This document shows positions 1-8,056 of a stretch of DNA of 26,637 nt, in pieces. The stretch covers positions 1 to 26,637 of the forward strand of contig JADGPV010000073.1 in NCBI GenBank assembly GCA_017882245.1, read 5' to 3'. A model generated the notes under the pieces. That model was given only the letters and a program-made list of their open reading frames with translations, was not told the DNA's origin and did not search any database. Made by a program: the position numbers and the translations under genes. Numbering within the stretch: position 1 is the stretch's first letter; each line of letters opens with the position of its first letter. This DNA is from Bacteroidales bacterium. Its GTDB lineage: Bacteria > Bacteroidota > Bacteroidia > Bacteroidales > VadinHA17.

Positions 1-1280
1 ACTCCTCAGGCCGAATACAGTTTTATGTCCGCCGTGACGACCTCTGTCCGGACGAGGATAAGACATTATATAATGTACTCTTCAAGAGACTGCTTGATAT
101 TGGCGACATCATAGGCATAAAGGGATTTGTCTTCAGGACACAGGTGGGGGAAATTACCGTGCATGTCAGGGAACTGACATTGCTGAGCAAATCGCTCCGG
201 CCGCTTCCCATTGTCAAAGAGAAGGATGGCGTAATTTATGATGCCGTGACTGACCCTGAGATGCGTTATCGTCAGCGTTATATTGACCTTATAATCAATC
301 CTGATGTCCGCGAGGTCTTCCGTAAACGTACACAGATTGTGAAGTCAATGCGGGAGCTCTTTGACGCACACGGTTTTCTTGAGGTAGAGACACCTGTTCT
401 GCAGCCTATCCCTGGCGGTGCGGCAGCAAGACCTTTCATTACGCATCATAATGCTCTTGACATACCTCTTTACCTGCGCATTGCCAATGAACTTTACCTT
501 AAAAGACTGATCGTAGGGGGTTATGACGGTGTCTATGAGTTTTCAAAAGATTTCCGTAATGAAGGCATGGACCGCACCCATAATCCCGAATTCACCGTGA
601 TGGAGATCTATGTTGCCTACAAAGACTATAACTGGATGATGAATTTCACCGAAGAGATAATGGAAAAGGTGGCTATGGATCTTCATGGCACTACCAAAGT
701 GCCTCTGGGTGAATTTACTATTGATTTTGCCCGGCCTTACAGGCGGGTCTCCATGACCGACGCAATAAAGGAATATGCCGGAATTGACATCACGGGAATG
801 ATAGAAGATGACCTGCGCAAAGAGTGTGACAAGCTCGGCATAGGGCACTCGCCGTCGATGGGAAAAGGGAAGCTGATAGATCTCATCTTCGGGGAAAAGT
901 GCGAGCATCACTTCGTTCAGCCTACCTTCATTATAGATTATCCTCAGGAGACCTCGCCCCTGACAAAAAAGCACAGAAGCAAAGAGGGCCTCACAGAGCG
1001 GTTTGAGCTGATGGTGAACGGCAAGGAACTGGCCAATGCTTACTCAGAGCTGAATGACCCGATAGACCAGCTTGAGCGTTTCCAGGAGCAGCTTCGTCTT
1101 TCAGAAAAAGGAGATGATGAGGCGATGTTCATTGATATGGACTTTGTAAGGGCACTTGAACATGGTATGCCTCCTACTTCCGGCATGGGAATAGGCATTG
1201 ACAGGTTGGCAATGTTCATGACCAATCAGCCCTCAATACAGGATGTGCTTTTCTTCCCGCAGATGAAGCCTGAGGTTTAG
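1..1280 (+). CDS. lysS: Lysine--tRNA ligase, class II (5' end missing)
   Basis: Charges tRNA-Lys with lysine in the cytoplasm using ATP. The reading frame is open from base 3 and gives 425 visible residues, so about 80 N-terminal residues (compared with the roughly 505-residue E. coli enzyme) lie outside the window. The visible part begins inside the anticodon-binding OB fold (GRIQFYVRRDD). It continues into the class II catalytic core: IPGGAAARPF, motif 2 FRNEGMDRTHNPEF at about visible residues 184-197, and motif 3 GMGIGIDRLAMF near 394-405. The protein stops soon after motif 3 (PQMKPEV), without the C-terminal extension I recall for some Bacteroides LysRS. The open frame upstream of base 144 is real coding sequence, so a start near 144 would be wrong. 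The next gene starts 104 nt downstream, after a hairpin. Confidence 0.97.
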   Translation, partial: SSGRIQFYVRRDDLCPDEDKTLYNVLFKRLLDIGDIIGIKGFVFRTQVGEITVHVRELTLLSKSLRPLPIVKEKDGVIYDAVTDPEMRYRQRYIDLIINPDVREVFRKRTQIVKSMRELFDAHGFLEVETPVLQPIPGGAAARPFITHHNALDIPLYLRIANELYLKRLIVGGYDGVYEFSKDFRNEGMDRTHNPEFTVMEIYVAYKDYNWMMNFTEEIMEKVAMDLHGTTKVPLGEFTIDFARPYRRVSMTDAIKEYAGIDITGMIEDDLRKECDKLGIGHSPSMGKGKLIDLIFGEKCEHHFVQPTFIIDYPQETSPLTKKHRSKEGLTERFELMVNGKELANAYSELNDPIDQLERFQEQLRLSEKGDDEAMFIDMDFVRALEHGMPPTSGMGIGIDRLAMFMTNQPSIQDVLFFPQMKPEV

Positions 1281-1303
1281 GCAATAGAGGTGCGAGCGTT
1301 AAG

Positions 1304-1324
1304 AAATGACCCGGTGGGTCATTT
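1304..1324. repeat. Perfect 9-bp inverted repeat downstream of lysS
   Basis: AAATGACCC (1304-1312) and GGGTCATTT (1316-1324) pair perfectly around a GGT loop. No T-run follows on the plus strand, so it is not a textbook intrinsic terminator for lysS. It is flanked by GCGAGCG on the left and CAGCGAAGC on the right, and GCAATAG occurs at both ends of the 104-nt gap (1281 and 1360). That layout resembles a dispersed intergenic palindrome, but no second copy is visible in this window. It could also be a transcript-end stabiliser. Confidence 0.55.
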
Positions 1325-1384
1325 CAGCGAAGCAGCCAGTTTGCAGGGAGGGCACTAAGCAATAGGCAGTAGAGGGTAAAAAAA

Positions 1385-2005
1385 ATGATCAATCGTAGAG
1401 AAAAGGAACTTGGCCAGTTGATGAAGCCGTTGAATTCTCCAATTAAAATTCAGGAGTTTTTGGATTCCATTCCTTACAACGCAACCAAACGTACGCTTTC
1501 ACCGTTGCTGGTGATGACGGAGCGTATGGCCCACTGCATGGACGGCGGAATGTTTGCAGCAGCAGCTCTGAGGAGTCTGGGATACCCTCCCCTTATTGTA
1601 GATTTGGCCGCCGAAAATGACGATGACCATATCATTGCTGTTTTTCGGCAGGAGAAATGCTGGGGAGCCGTCGCCAAATCAAACACTACCGTCCTTCGTT
1701 TCCGCGAACCGGTGTACCGCTCACTGAGAGAGCTCGCAATGTCATATTTCGACCTGTACTACAATCTCAACTCACAAAAAACACTGAGAACATATTCCAG
1801 AACCATGGATCTGTCGAGGTTTGATTACCGCGACTGGGAAACAACGGAAGAGGACCTTGGGTTTATCGGAGATTATACTTTTACAGTAAGACACTATCCT
1901 CTGGTCACAAAAAAGCAGATCAGCTCTCTGAGCCATGTTCCGAAGTATTTATATGATGCCGGTTTCTCCGGGGCTGACATTGATGGCCTCTTTAAACCTC
2001 GTTAA
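1385..2005 (+). CDS. Small transglutaminase-like protein, function unknown
   Basis: A 206-residue soluble protein with no signal peptide or membrane segment. It has the signature of the transglutaminase-like (papain-fold) superfamily: a candidate nucleophile Cys51 in HCMDGGMFAAAALRSLGY at the start of a helix, then a candidate His82 in a DDDHIIAVF strand, then WGAVAKSN (about 93-100), which could supply the third polar residue (Asn100 or Lys98). The C-terminal half (REPVYRSLRELAMSYFDLYYN onward) is not recognisable as a named domain. From memory, similar stand-alone proteins occur in diverse bacteria without a known substrate. The start ATG follows an A-rich stretch with no clear Shine-Dalgarno site. 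It is probably transcribed alone or by read-through from lysS, and the terminator at 2082-2101 closes it. The fold call is moderate; activity could be hydrolase, peptidase or none. Confidence 0.75.
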   Translation: MINRREKELGQLMKPLNSPIKIQEFLDSIPYNATKRTLSPLLVMTERMAHCMDGGMFAAAALRSLGYPPLIVDLAAENDDDHIIAVFRQEKCWGAVAKSNTTVLRFREPVYRSLRELAMSYFDLYYNLNSQKTLRTYSRTMDLSRFDYRDWETTEEDLGFIGDYTFTVRHYPLVTKKQISSLSHVPKYLYDAGFSGADIDGLFKPR

Positions 2006-2013
2006 TTTAAAAA

Positions 2014-2045
2014 GTCTGAGGGTCCGAAGGTCTGAGAGTCAGGGA
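2014..2045. repeat. Imperfect 8-bp tandem repeat, four units
   Basis: Four consecutive octamers, GTCTGAGG, GTCCGAAG, GTCTGAGA and GTCAGGGA, start at 2014, 2022, 2030 and 2038. Each begins with GTC and is purine-rich. They lie between the stop of the transglutaminase-like gene and the terminator. It looks like an eroded microsatellite and has no evident coding role. Confidence 0.55.
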
Positions 2046-2081
2046 AGGGCAAATGGCAATGATGGAAAAACGATAAAAAAA

Positions 2082-2101
2082 ATCCCCTCGTAGGAGGGGA
2101 T
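2082..2101. terminator. Bidirectional intrinsic terminator
   Basis: ATCCCCTC (2082-2089) pairs with GAGGGGAT (2094-2101) around a GTAG loop. A T-rich run (CGTTTTTATT) follows on the plus strand, and a run of seven A's (2075-2081) precedes it, which becomes a U-run on the minus strand. It lies between the convergent transglutaminase-like gene and the diphosphoglycerate-synthetase-like gene, 8 nt past the latter's stop, so it can end both transcripts. Confidence 0.85.
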
Positions 2102-2109
2102 CGTTTTTA

Positions 2110-3447
2110 TTAAAGGTTGTGTTTCTTCACGAAATCGTCTATCACTTCTTCCAGGTTGGGACTGCCAATTTCCTGGAGATCATACCATACCCTCGTGTTC
2201 GGTTTTTTAATTTTGATGATACGGTTGAGATCTATAGGTGTACCTATCACAACAGAATCACAATCAGTGTTATTTATCGTTGTCTCAAGGTCCTTCAACT
2301 GCTGGGCACCATAACCCATTGCCGGCAAAAGAGTGCCAATATTAGGGTATTTTTTGAAAGTCTCCGTGAGCTTGCCTACGGTGAAAGGTCTCGGGTCAAC
2401 CAGCTCGGCAGCGCCAAACTTCCGTGCTGCGACCACGCCGGCACCTATCTTCATCTCACCGTGAGTGAGTGTGGGTCCGTCTTCGACAACAAGCACGCGC
2501 TTGCCTTTTATTACTGACGGGTCATCAACCTTTATAGGCGAGGCACCATCAATGACAATAGCTTTAGGCGCAACTTTTTCAATACTCTCGCGCACGGTCT
2601 GTATGTCCTCAGGAGCAGCACTGTCCATCTTGTTTATCACCACCACATCGGCAAGACGAAGGGTGACTTCGCCGGGATAGTACCTCAGCTCATGTCCTGC
2701 ACGATGAGGATCAGTCACAGTGATCATCAGGTCCGGATTGTAGAATGGAAAGTCGTTATTACCGCCATCCCAAAGAATCACATCACAACCAGCCGGGTCA
2801 TTCTCGGCGGCACGCAGTATGGCTTCATAATCAACTCCGGCATAAATGACATTGCCGCGTACAACATGAGGTTCGTACTCTTCCATCTCCTCTATGGTGC
2901 ACTTATGCTTCTCGAGGTCAGAGATAACGGCAAAGCGCTGAACCTTCTGTTCGACGAGATTACCATAAGGCATCGGGTGGCGTATCGCTACCACCTTCAG
3001 TCCTTTTTTCATGAGGAGCTCAATGACCCGTCTCGAAGTCTGGCTTTTTCCGCAACCGGTGCGTATGGCACCTACGGCGATTACCGGCTTGACACTTTTC
3101 ACCATTGTTTCCTTCCACCCCAGAAGAATGAAGTTGGCCCCTGCAGCATTGACGATAGCACTTACTGCCATCACTCTCTGATAGGGCACATCGCTGTAGG
3201 CGAAGACACAATCAGTAACTTTAAGATCCTTTATCAGCTTTGGCAGATCATTCTCGGAATAGATCGGGATACCTGAAGGATAAAGCTTCCCGGCAAGCTC
3301 AGGAGGATATTTTCTGCCGTCAATATCAGGTATCTGAGCGGCCGTGAAAGCTGCGACATTGTAAAGTTCATTATCACGGAAATAGGTATTGAAGTTGTGG
3401 AAATCCCGGCCGGCAGCTCCAATAATGATCACATTCCTTTTTAACAT
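2110..3447 (-). CDS. Cyclic 2,3-diphosphoglycerate synthetase-family P-loop protein
   Basis: A 445-residue cytoplasmic protein of the family often labelled predicted GTPase / cyclic 2,3-diphosphoglycerate synthetase (COG2403). In methanogens that enzyme uses ATP to close 2,3-diphosphoglycerate into its cyclic anhydride. The N-terminal third is Rossmann-like (NVIIIGAAGRDFHNFNTYFR, 5-24). A Walker A motif GAIRTGCGKS lies at 126-135, followed by WDGGNNDFPF (226-235), an NKMD nucleotide-base motif (272-275) and EDGPTLTHG (322-330). The start is set at 3447 because a strong AGGAGG (3452-3457) sits 4 nt upstream. The open frame runs to 3516, but those 23 extra residues are low-complexity and precede the ribosome site. 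The gene is monocistronic, divergent from acpH and closed by the terminator at 2082-2101. Its substrate in Bacteroidota is unknown, so the family name does not prove the reaction. Confidence 0.88.
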   Translation of the reverse strand: MLKRNVIIIGAAGRDFHNFNTYFRDNELYNVAAFTAAQIPDIDGRKYPPELAGKLYPSGIPIYSENDLPKLIKDLKVTDCVFAYSDVPYQRVMAVSAIVNAAGANFILLGWKETMVKSVKPVIAVGAIRTGCGKSQTSRRVIELLMKKGLKVVAIRHPMPYGNLVEQKVQRFAVISDLEKHKCTIEEMEEYEPHVVRGNVIYAGVDYEAILRAAENDPAGCDVILWDGGNNDFPFYNPDLMITVTDPHRAGHELRYYPGEVTLRLADVVVINKMDSAAPEDIQTVRESIEKVAPKAIVIDGASPIKVDDPSVIKGKRVLVVEDGPTLTHGEMKIGAGVVAARKFGAAELVDPRPFTVGKLTETFKKYPNIGTLLPAMGYGAQQLKDLETTINNTDCDSVVIGTPIDLNRIIKIKKPNTRVWYDLQEIGSPNLEEVIDDFVKKHNL

Positions 3448-3513
3448 AAAACCTCCTCGTTTAATTATTATTTTTTTTGAATTTTGTCTATCAATATTTG
3501 CATCATTATCCGG

Positions 3514-3521
3514 CAAATTTA
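3514..3521 (-). promoter_or_regulatory. Candidate -7 element for the diphosphoglycerate-synthetase-like gene
   Basis: Read on the minus strand the site is TAAATTTG, a full match to the Bacteroidota -7 consensus TAnnTTTG, 67 nt upstream of the ATG at 3447. No TTTG or TTG is found about 19-21 bp further upstream, so support rests on the -7 match alone in AT-rich DNA. The rest of the 248-nt divergent gap (3448-3695) holds no full plus-strand TAnnTTTG for acpH. Confidence 0.3.
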
Positions 3522-3695
3522 TAATTTGTAACTGAATTTGAATGTGATTTTAGTCAGTTTAATCCTTTCTTTACATAGCGCATAATATTTTGATAATATG
3601 TTAGTTAATAATTGTGAGGCTTTTGCTGATAAAAATTCCTCTTAATATTTTAAACCTCAGATTATTGGCAGAATATTTGTATTAACTTTTCGCGG

Positions 3696-4307
3696 ATGAA
3701 TGTCCTTGCCCATATATATCTCTCAGGGGACTCTGATAATATAATTATTGGGAATTATATCGGCGACTATGTAAAAGGGCGGGATTATCTGAAGTATCCC
3801 GAAAGCATCCGCAAGGGAATTATCCTGCATCGTCATATTGATGCCTTCACCGACAGCCATCCGGTGGTACACCGTAGCAAGCTGCACTTCTCCGACAAAT
3901 ACCGGAAGTATTCGGGTGTTATCGTAGACATCATCTACGATCATTATCTTACCAGGGAGTGGGATCTGTTCTCAAGACGTCCGCTTGAAAGTGTGACATA
4001 TAACTTCTACAGGGCAATGGTAAATAATTTTGAGATCTTGCCCGAAAACGTCCGTGAGAAGATGCCATTCTTTATTATTGACAACTGGCTTGAAACATAC
4101 CAGACACGGATTGGCATCAGGAGGGTCCTTAAAACACTTAGCTCGGTGACTTCGCTGCCTAAAGAGACCAGGTGGGCTATGAGGGTCTGGAAAAAACAAT
4201 ATTATTCCATTGAAGAGGACTTTATGGAGTTTTTTCCGCAGCTGATTAATTATGTCGAAACCGATTTCGGGATAGTATTGTCTCCCGGCATCAGCAGTCC
4301 TTTCTGA
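3696..4307 (+). CDS. acpH: AcpH-type acyl carrier protein phosphodiesterase
   Basis: A 203-residue cytoplasmic protein matching the ACP phosphodiesterase family (PF04336). Characterised members hydrolyse 4'-phosphopantetheine from holo-ACP, giving apo-ACP. It aligns by eye with E. coli AcpH throughout: MNVLAHIYLS at the start, GNYIGDYVKG (19-28), LHRHIDAFTDSHP (45-57) and a DIIYDHYLTREW block (about 78-89). These carry the conserved His and Asp residues expected of a metal-dependent HD-like site. The first ATG is used; no Shine-Dalgarno site precedes it, which is common in this phylum. The gene stands alone, divergent from the diphosphoglycerate-synthetase-like gene and convergent with rodA, and its stop directly abuts that of rodA. 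Assigned by similarity; the physiological role of ACP recycling in Bacteroidota is not established. Confidence 0.9.
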   Translation: MNVLAHIYLSGDSDNIIIGNYIGDYVKGRDYLKYPESIRKGIILHRHIDAFTDSHPVVHRSKLHFSDKYRKYSGVIVDIIYDHYLTREWDLFSRRPLESVTYNFYRAMVNNFEILPENVREKMPFFIIDNWLETYQTRIGIRRVLKTLSSVTSLPKETRWAMRVWKKQYYSIEEDFMEFFPQLINYVETDFGIVLSPGISSPF

Positions 4308-5723
4308 TCAACCGAGGTATTCTGTCCTTCCCGCGTCAAGCCTGATAAAGACGAACAGCAGGATGGTGAATCCCCATAAGGAGCTTCCCCCGTAACTGAA
4401 GAAAGGCAGCGGGATACCTATAACTGGCATAACGCCTATTGTCATCCCTATATTGACGAAGAAATGGACCAGAAAAAGTGCAAAAACACCGTATCCGTAT
4501 GCGCGGATAAAGATTGTCCGCTGTCTTTCAGCCAGCACCACCAGCCTTATCAACAGCCAGACAAACAGTCCGATAACAACGGTTGATCCGAGGAACCCCC
4601 ACTCCTCACCTACTGTGCAGAATATGAAATCAGTGCTCTGTTCCGGAACAAACTTGAACTTTGTCTGCGTGCCGTTGAGGTAGCCCTTTCCGGTGAAGCC
4701 GCCTGATCCCACTGATATAAGTGACTGATTCAGGTTATAACCTTCCCCGTAGGGATCTTCATCCAACCCCATCATGATATTTATCCTGTCCTGCTGATGC
4801 GGTTTAAGTATCTCATGGAAAGCATAGTCAACCGTGAAAAGGTATAGTAATCCGCAAAGGAGAAAAGCATAAATGACAGCAGGATTTTTCAGCTTATGGC
4901 GGTACGTATACCAGCCAAATACTGCTCCGGCCAGCACTATGGCCAATACTATTATAAAACCAGTCTCGAGACCAAGGAGATAGTGCCCGGCCAAAAATGA
5001 CACACCACCTGTGACAGCCATCACTCCCAGAGCCTTAAGGGTAGTCAGGTACCCTGAGACAATTGCCAGAACAATAAATGACACCGCAATAATTCCCAGT
5101 GCCACAGGAACAGTCCCAAAGATGAGTGTAAGCAGGAAGAGAACCACTGCGAGAATGACCGAAATAAACACGTATATGCTCATACCTTCGCGGAAAAGGA
5201 CAATGAAGAAGGCAAAATAGGTAACGACGGAGCCCATGTCAGGCTGAAGGGCAATAAGGATGACAGGCGCTATTATAATTGCTGTGGCGGGAGCCATGAC
5301 CTTGAATTCGTTTACCTGTCTCCGCGAATTCAGAAATGACGCCAGGGCAAGTCCCGTTGCAAACTTGGCAAACTCGGAAGGCTGAATGCTGAAAGGTCCG
5401 ATCTCAAACCAGGCTCTGGCGCCGTTAATCTCTTTACCTACTACCAGCACCAACAGAAGGAGTAAAATAAAGAAGCCGTAAATGAACCAGGCAAAGAAGA
5501 AATAGAGCTTGTTGTCGGTAACAATTACAAAGACCGCCAGCACTATTGCAGCAACGATCCACAGAAGCTGTTTACCATAACGCTGCGACAGGTCGAAAAT
5601 GCTTGTATGATTCTCATTGTAAACAGCAGCATAGATATTCAGCCAGCCCATGATCATCATCACAGCCCACAGCATCACCGTAACCCAGTCTATACGGCTC
5701 AGTATATTACTATTCTTTTGCAT
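4308..5723 (-). CDS. rodA: RodA, SEDS peptidoglycan glycosyltransferase
   Basis: Inner-membrane SEDS-family glycosyltransferase that polymerises lipid II for lateral wall growth together with PBP2. It has 471 residues and is nearly all hydrophobic helices. The family signatures are present: QPSEFAKFA, SVGSGGFTGKGYLNGTQ, VPEQSTDFIFCTVGEEWG (the Asp after PEQST corresponds to the essential Asp of E. coli and B. subtilis RodA), and FFSYGGSSLWGF near the C-terminus. At about 100 residues longer than E. coli RodA, it carries extra hydrophobic segments in the middle (roughly 200-300), consistent with what I recall of Bacteroidota homologues. Its ATG lies inside the last codons of mrdA (14-nt overlap), so the two are translationally coupled. 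It ends the purH-mre unit, and its stop abuts the acpH stop. Confidence 0.96.
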   Translation of the reverse strand: MQKNSNILSRIDWVTVMLWAVMMIMGWLNIYAAVYNENHTSIFDLSQRYGKQLLWIVAAIVLAVFVIVTDNKLYFFFAWFIYGFFILLLLLVLVVGKEINGARAWFEIGPFSIQPSEFAKFATGLALASFLNSRRQVNEFKVMAPATAIIIAPVILIALQPDMGSVVTYFAFFIVLFREGMSIYVFISVILAVVLFLLTLIFGTVPVALGIIAVSFIVLAIVSGYLTTLKALGVMAVTGGVSFLAGHYLLGLETGFIIVLAIVLAGAVFGWYTYRHKLKNPAVIYAFLLCGLLYLFTVDYAFHEILKPHQQDRINIMMGLDEDPYGEGYNLNQSLISVGSGGFTGKGYLNGTQTKFKFVPEQSTDFIFCTVGEEWGFLGSTVVIGLFVWLLIRLVVLAERQRTIFIRAYGYGVFALFLVHFFVNIGMTIGVMPVIGIPLPFFSYGGSSLWGFTILLFVFIRLDAGRTEYLG

Positions 5724-7542
5724 CTGGCTTTATTACAAGATTAAAAACATAATCCTCAAGATATTTTCTCTTTATCCTGCCGGTAAGATACTCTTCGATC
5801 ATTAAGCTTGCTATAGGAGCGGCAAATGTCGATCCGAACCCTGCGTTTTCAACGTAAACGGCTATAGCTATCTGAGGGTTATCCTTGGGTGCGAAGGCAA
5901 CGAATATTGCATGGTCTTTGCCATGAGGATTCTGTGCCGTTCCGGTTTTCCCGCAAATTATGATACTGTCAAGCCTGGCACCGCGGGCAGTGGCACCTGG
6001 TCCGCCATTGACGGCCCATTCCATGCCCTCAATCAGGGGTTCAAAGTTTTGGAGTGATATACCTGTAATATACTTCTGGGTATAAAGTGATGACGGAGCT
6101 CCTTTGTCTCCAATCTTTTTTACCACATGGGGAATAAAAAATGATCCTCTGTTGGCTATTACTGCAGCCATATTGGCCATCTGCAGCGGGGTTGCACCTA
6201 TCTCACCCTGTCCTATTGCCAGTGATATGACTGTAAGGGCTTTCCACCGGTCCTTACCATAATACCTGTCGTAATAAGAGCGTGTAGGGATATTTCCTGC
6301 GAGCTCATTGGGAAGGTCAATACCGAGCTTATTGCCAAAACCGAAAGCAACAAGATAATCCCTCCAGTGGTCAAAGGCTTCTCCTATAGCACTGTAATTC
6401 TTATTCTCAAGAATGTACCTGAAGGCATTGCAGAACCATGCGTTACATGACATCATGACAGCATGCGGGAGGTCATTCGGCGAGCTATGCGAATGGCATC
6501 CTACAGTGATTGATCCGGCATGATAGCCATTATTGCACCCGAACAGGGTCGAAGACCGGATCACACCTTCCTGCAGCCCGATAAGGCCGTTCATAATCTT
6601 GAAGGTCGAGCCCGGAGGATAAGATGCCATCAAGGCTCTGTCAAAGAGCGGCTTGACAGTGTCTGCCTGCAACCTGGCGAAATTGTCAGATCTGACCCTT
6701 CCGACAAGCAGCGAGGGATTATAGGAAGGTGAAGACACCAGTGCAAGTATCTCACCGGTGGATGGTTCAATCGCAACAATTGATCCCGTCTTGTTCCTCA
6801 TCAGTTTTTCACCATACTGTTGTAGGTCAAGATCGATGGTGGACCAGAGATTTACACCAGGGATTGATGTAGTATCATACCTTCCGCCAGCATACGAACC
6901 CTTGACATTATTATGGACATCAACCAGCAGGATGTTTACTCCTTTCCTTCCCCTGAGTTGCTCTTCATATGATTTTTCAATTCCGCTGGTCCCGATATAG
7001 TCACCTGACCTGTAATATTTATCCCTGGAAATGAGCTTATCATCAACCTCTCCCACATAACCCAGAAGGTGTGCTCCTACAGGACGGGTATATTTCCTCA
7101 GTGTCCTGGCCTGAACATAAAAACCCGGAAATTTATAGAGCTCTTCCTGCAGGGCACCGTATGTTTCAGACGAGATCATTTTCATGAAAACAGAAGGAGC
7201 ACGCCTTGAATATTTGATCGCCGCTTTCATCCTGCCTCTGAAATCCCGCATGTTTATGCCCAGTATCTCATTGAATCTTGCCGTATCAAAGGAGCTTGTC
7301 TGAAAGGGTATGACAAGAAGGTCATAAGCAGCCTGGTTGTATACGATAAGCTTCCCGTTACGGTCATAGATAAGTCCTCTGGCCGGATATTGCGTTATAG
7401 GCCGGAGTGCGTTGTTGGCGGCGGAGACGCGATACGTCTTGTCAACTATCTGGATATAGAAGAGCCGGCTGATGAGGATGGCAGCCGCAACCAGAACAAG
7501 GGCTATTAGGATGTACTTCCTGTTTGCATAACGGTCTTTCAT
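5710..7542 (-). CDS. mrdA: Penicillin-binding protein 2 (elongasome transpeptidase)
   Basis: Class B PBP that cross-links lateral-wall peptidoglycan in the periplasm and pairs with RodA. With the start at 7542 it has 610 residues: a cytoplasmic stub, one membrane anchor (about 10-30), the dimerisation/pedestal region with the RGLIYDRNGK motif (55-64), then the transpeptidase domain. The three active-site motifs are visible: STFK (nucleophile Ser312, Lys315), SCN (365-367) and KTGT (532-535). The open frame extends to 7587, but those 15 residues would overlap the mreD end, whereas MKDRYANRKYILI is the usual family beginning and lies 10 nt after the mreD stop. Its 3' end overlaps rodA by 14 nt. 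It would be a beta-lactam target. Confidence 0.96.
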   Translation of the reverse strand: MKDRYANRKYILIALVLVAAAILISRLFYIQIVDKTYRVSAANNALRPITQYPARGLIYDRNGKLIVYNQAAYDLLVIPFQTSSFDTARFNEILGINMRDFRGRMKAAIKYSRRAPSVFMKMISSETYGALQEELYKFPGFYVQARTLRKYTRPVGAHLLGYVGEVDDKLISRDKYYRSGDYIGTSGIEKSYEEQLRGRKGVNILLVDVHNNVKGSYAGGRYDTTSIPGVNLWSTIDLDLQQYGEKLMRNKTGSIVAIEPSTGEILALVSSPSYNPSLLVGRVRSDNFARLQADTVKPLFDRALMASYPPGSTFKIMNGLIGLQEGVIRSSTLFGCNNGYHAGSITVGCHSHSSPNDLPHAVMMSCNAWFCNAFRYILENKNYSAIGEAFDHWRDYLVAFGFGNKLGIDLPNELAGNIPTRSYYDRYYGKDRWKALTVISLAIGQGEIGATPLQMANMAAVIANRGSFFIPHVVKKIGDKGAPSSLYTQKYITGISLQNFEPLIEGMEWAVNGGPGATARGARLDSIIICGKTGTAQNPHGKDHAIFVAFAPKDNPQIAIAVYVENAGFGSTFAAPIASLMIEEYLTGRIKRKYLEDYVFNLVIKPDAKE

Positions 7543-7552
7543 GACTGCCTGA

Positions 7553-8056
7553 TCATCTTCGTGGTCTGATGATATCAAAAAGTACAATAAAGAATGTGGT
7601 CACCGCTGTGCTCAGCAACACCCTCAGCAAAGTGTGGAAAAAATTACTGAAGCTGAATACTTCGATAAAAAATAATGAGAGATGGTGAATAAATACGACG
7701 GTCACAGTATAGATAAAGAACCAGCGCAGACCACTTGTTTTTGATGAAGGAGACGCCTCCGGTTCAGAGGCCTCAGCGGTGACATTGAGTGAGATCACCC
7801 ACGGACGGACAAAGCCAGCCATGACGGTGGCAAAAGCGTGTACCCCCATGGTGCCAGAGAAAATATCAATGACAAATCCTGTCATAAAAGAAAGAAGGAG
7901 AAGTATCCACGAAGGTATCGCCATCGGCAGGATGAGGATGAACATCACATAAACATACGGATTTACATAGCCGCTGAACTGTATATTATTGAATATAAGG
8001 AGCTGCAGTACGATGAGTACTACAAAAGAAATAACATAATGAAGCGTCCTATTCAT
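7553..8056 (-). CDS. mreD: Rod shape-determining protein MreD
   Basis: A small inner-membrane protein of the elongasome, 167 residues with about five hydrophobic segments (for example LHYVISFVVLIVLQLLIF near the start, then YVYVMFILILPMAIPSWILL in pieces). The start at 8056 is chosen because a strong AGGAGG (8063-8068) lies 6 nt upstream, inside the mreC coding region. The open frame continues to 8119, but that leader (rich in Arg, Lys, Thr, Ser) has no such site and would overlap mreC further. With this start it overlaps the mreC stop by 8 nt. MreD sequences diverge strongly, so position between mreC and mrdA is part of the evidence. Confidence 0.93.
   Translation of the reverse strand: MNRTLHYVISFVVLIVLQLLIFNNIQFSGYVNPYVYVMFILILPMAIPSWILLLLSFMTGFVIDIFSGTMGVHAFATVMAGFVRPWVISLNVTAEASEPEASPSSKTSGLRWFFIYTVTVVFIHHLSLFFIEVFSFSNFFHTLLRVLLSTAVTTFFIVLFDIIRPRR

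Noticed and set aside
543..974. 143-codon minus-strand open frame
   Set aside because: It lies antisense inside lysS, which has clear class II synthetase motifs across this stretch; a shadow frame.
2692..3276. 194-codon plus-strand open frame
   Set aside because: It is entirely antisense to the well-supported diphosphoglycerate-synthetase-like gene, with no family resemblance and no ribosome-binding site.
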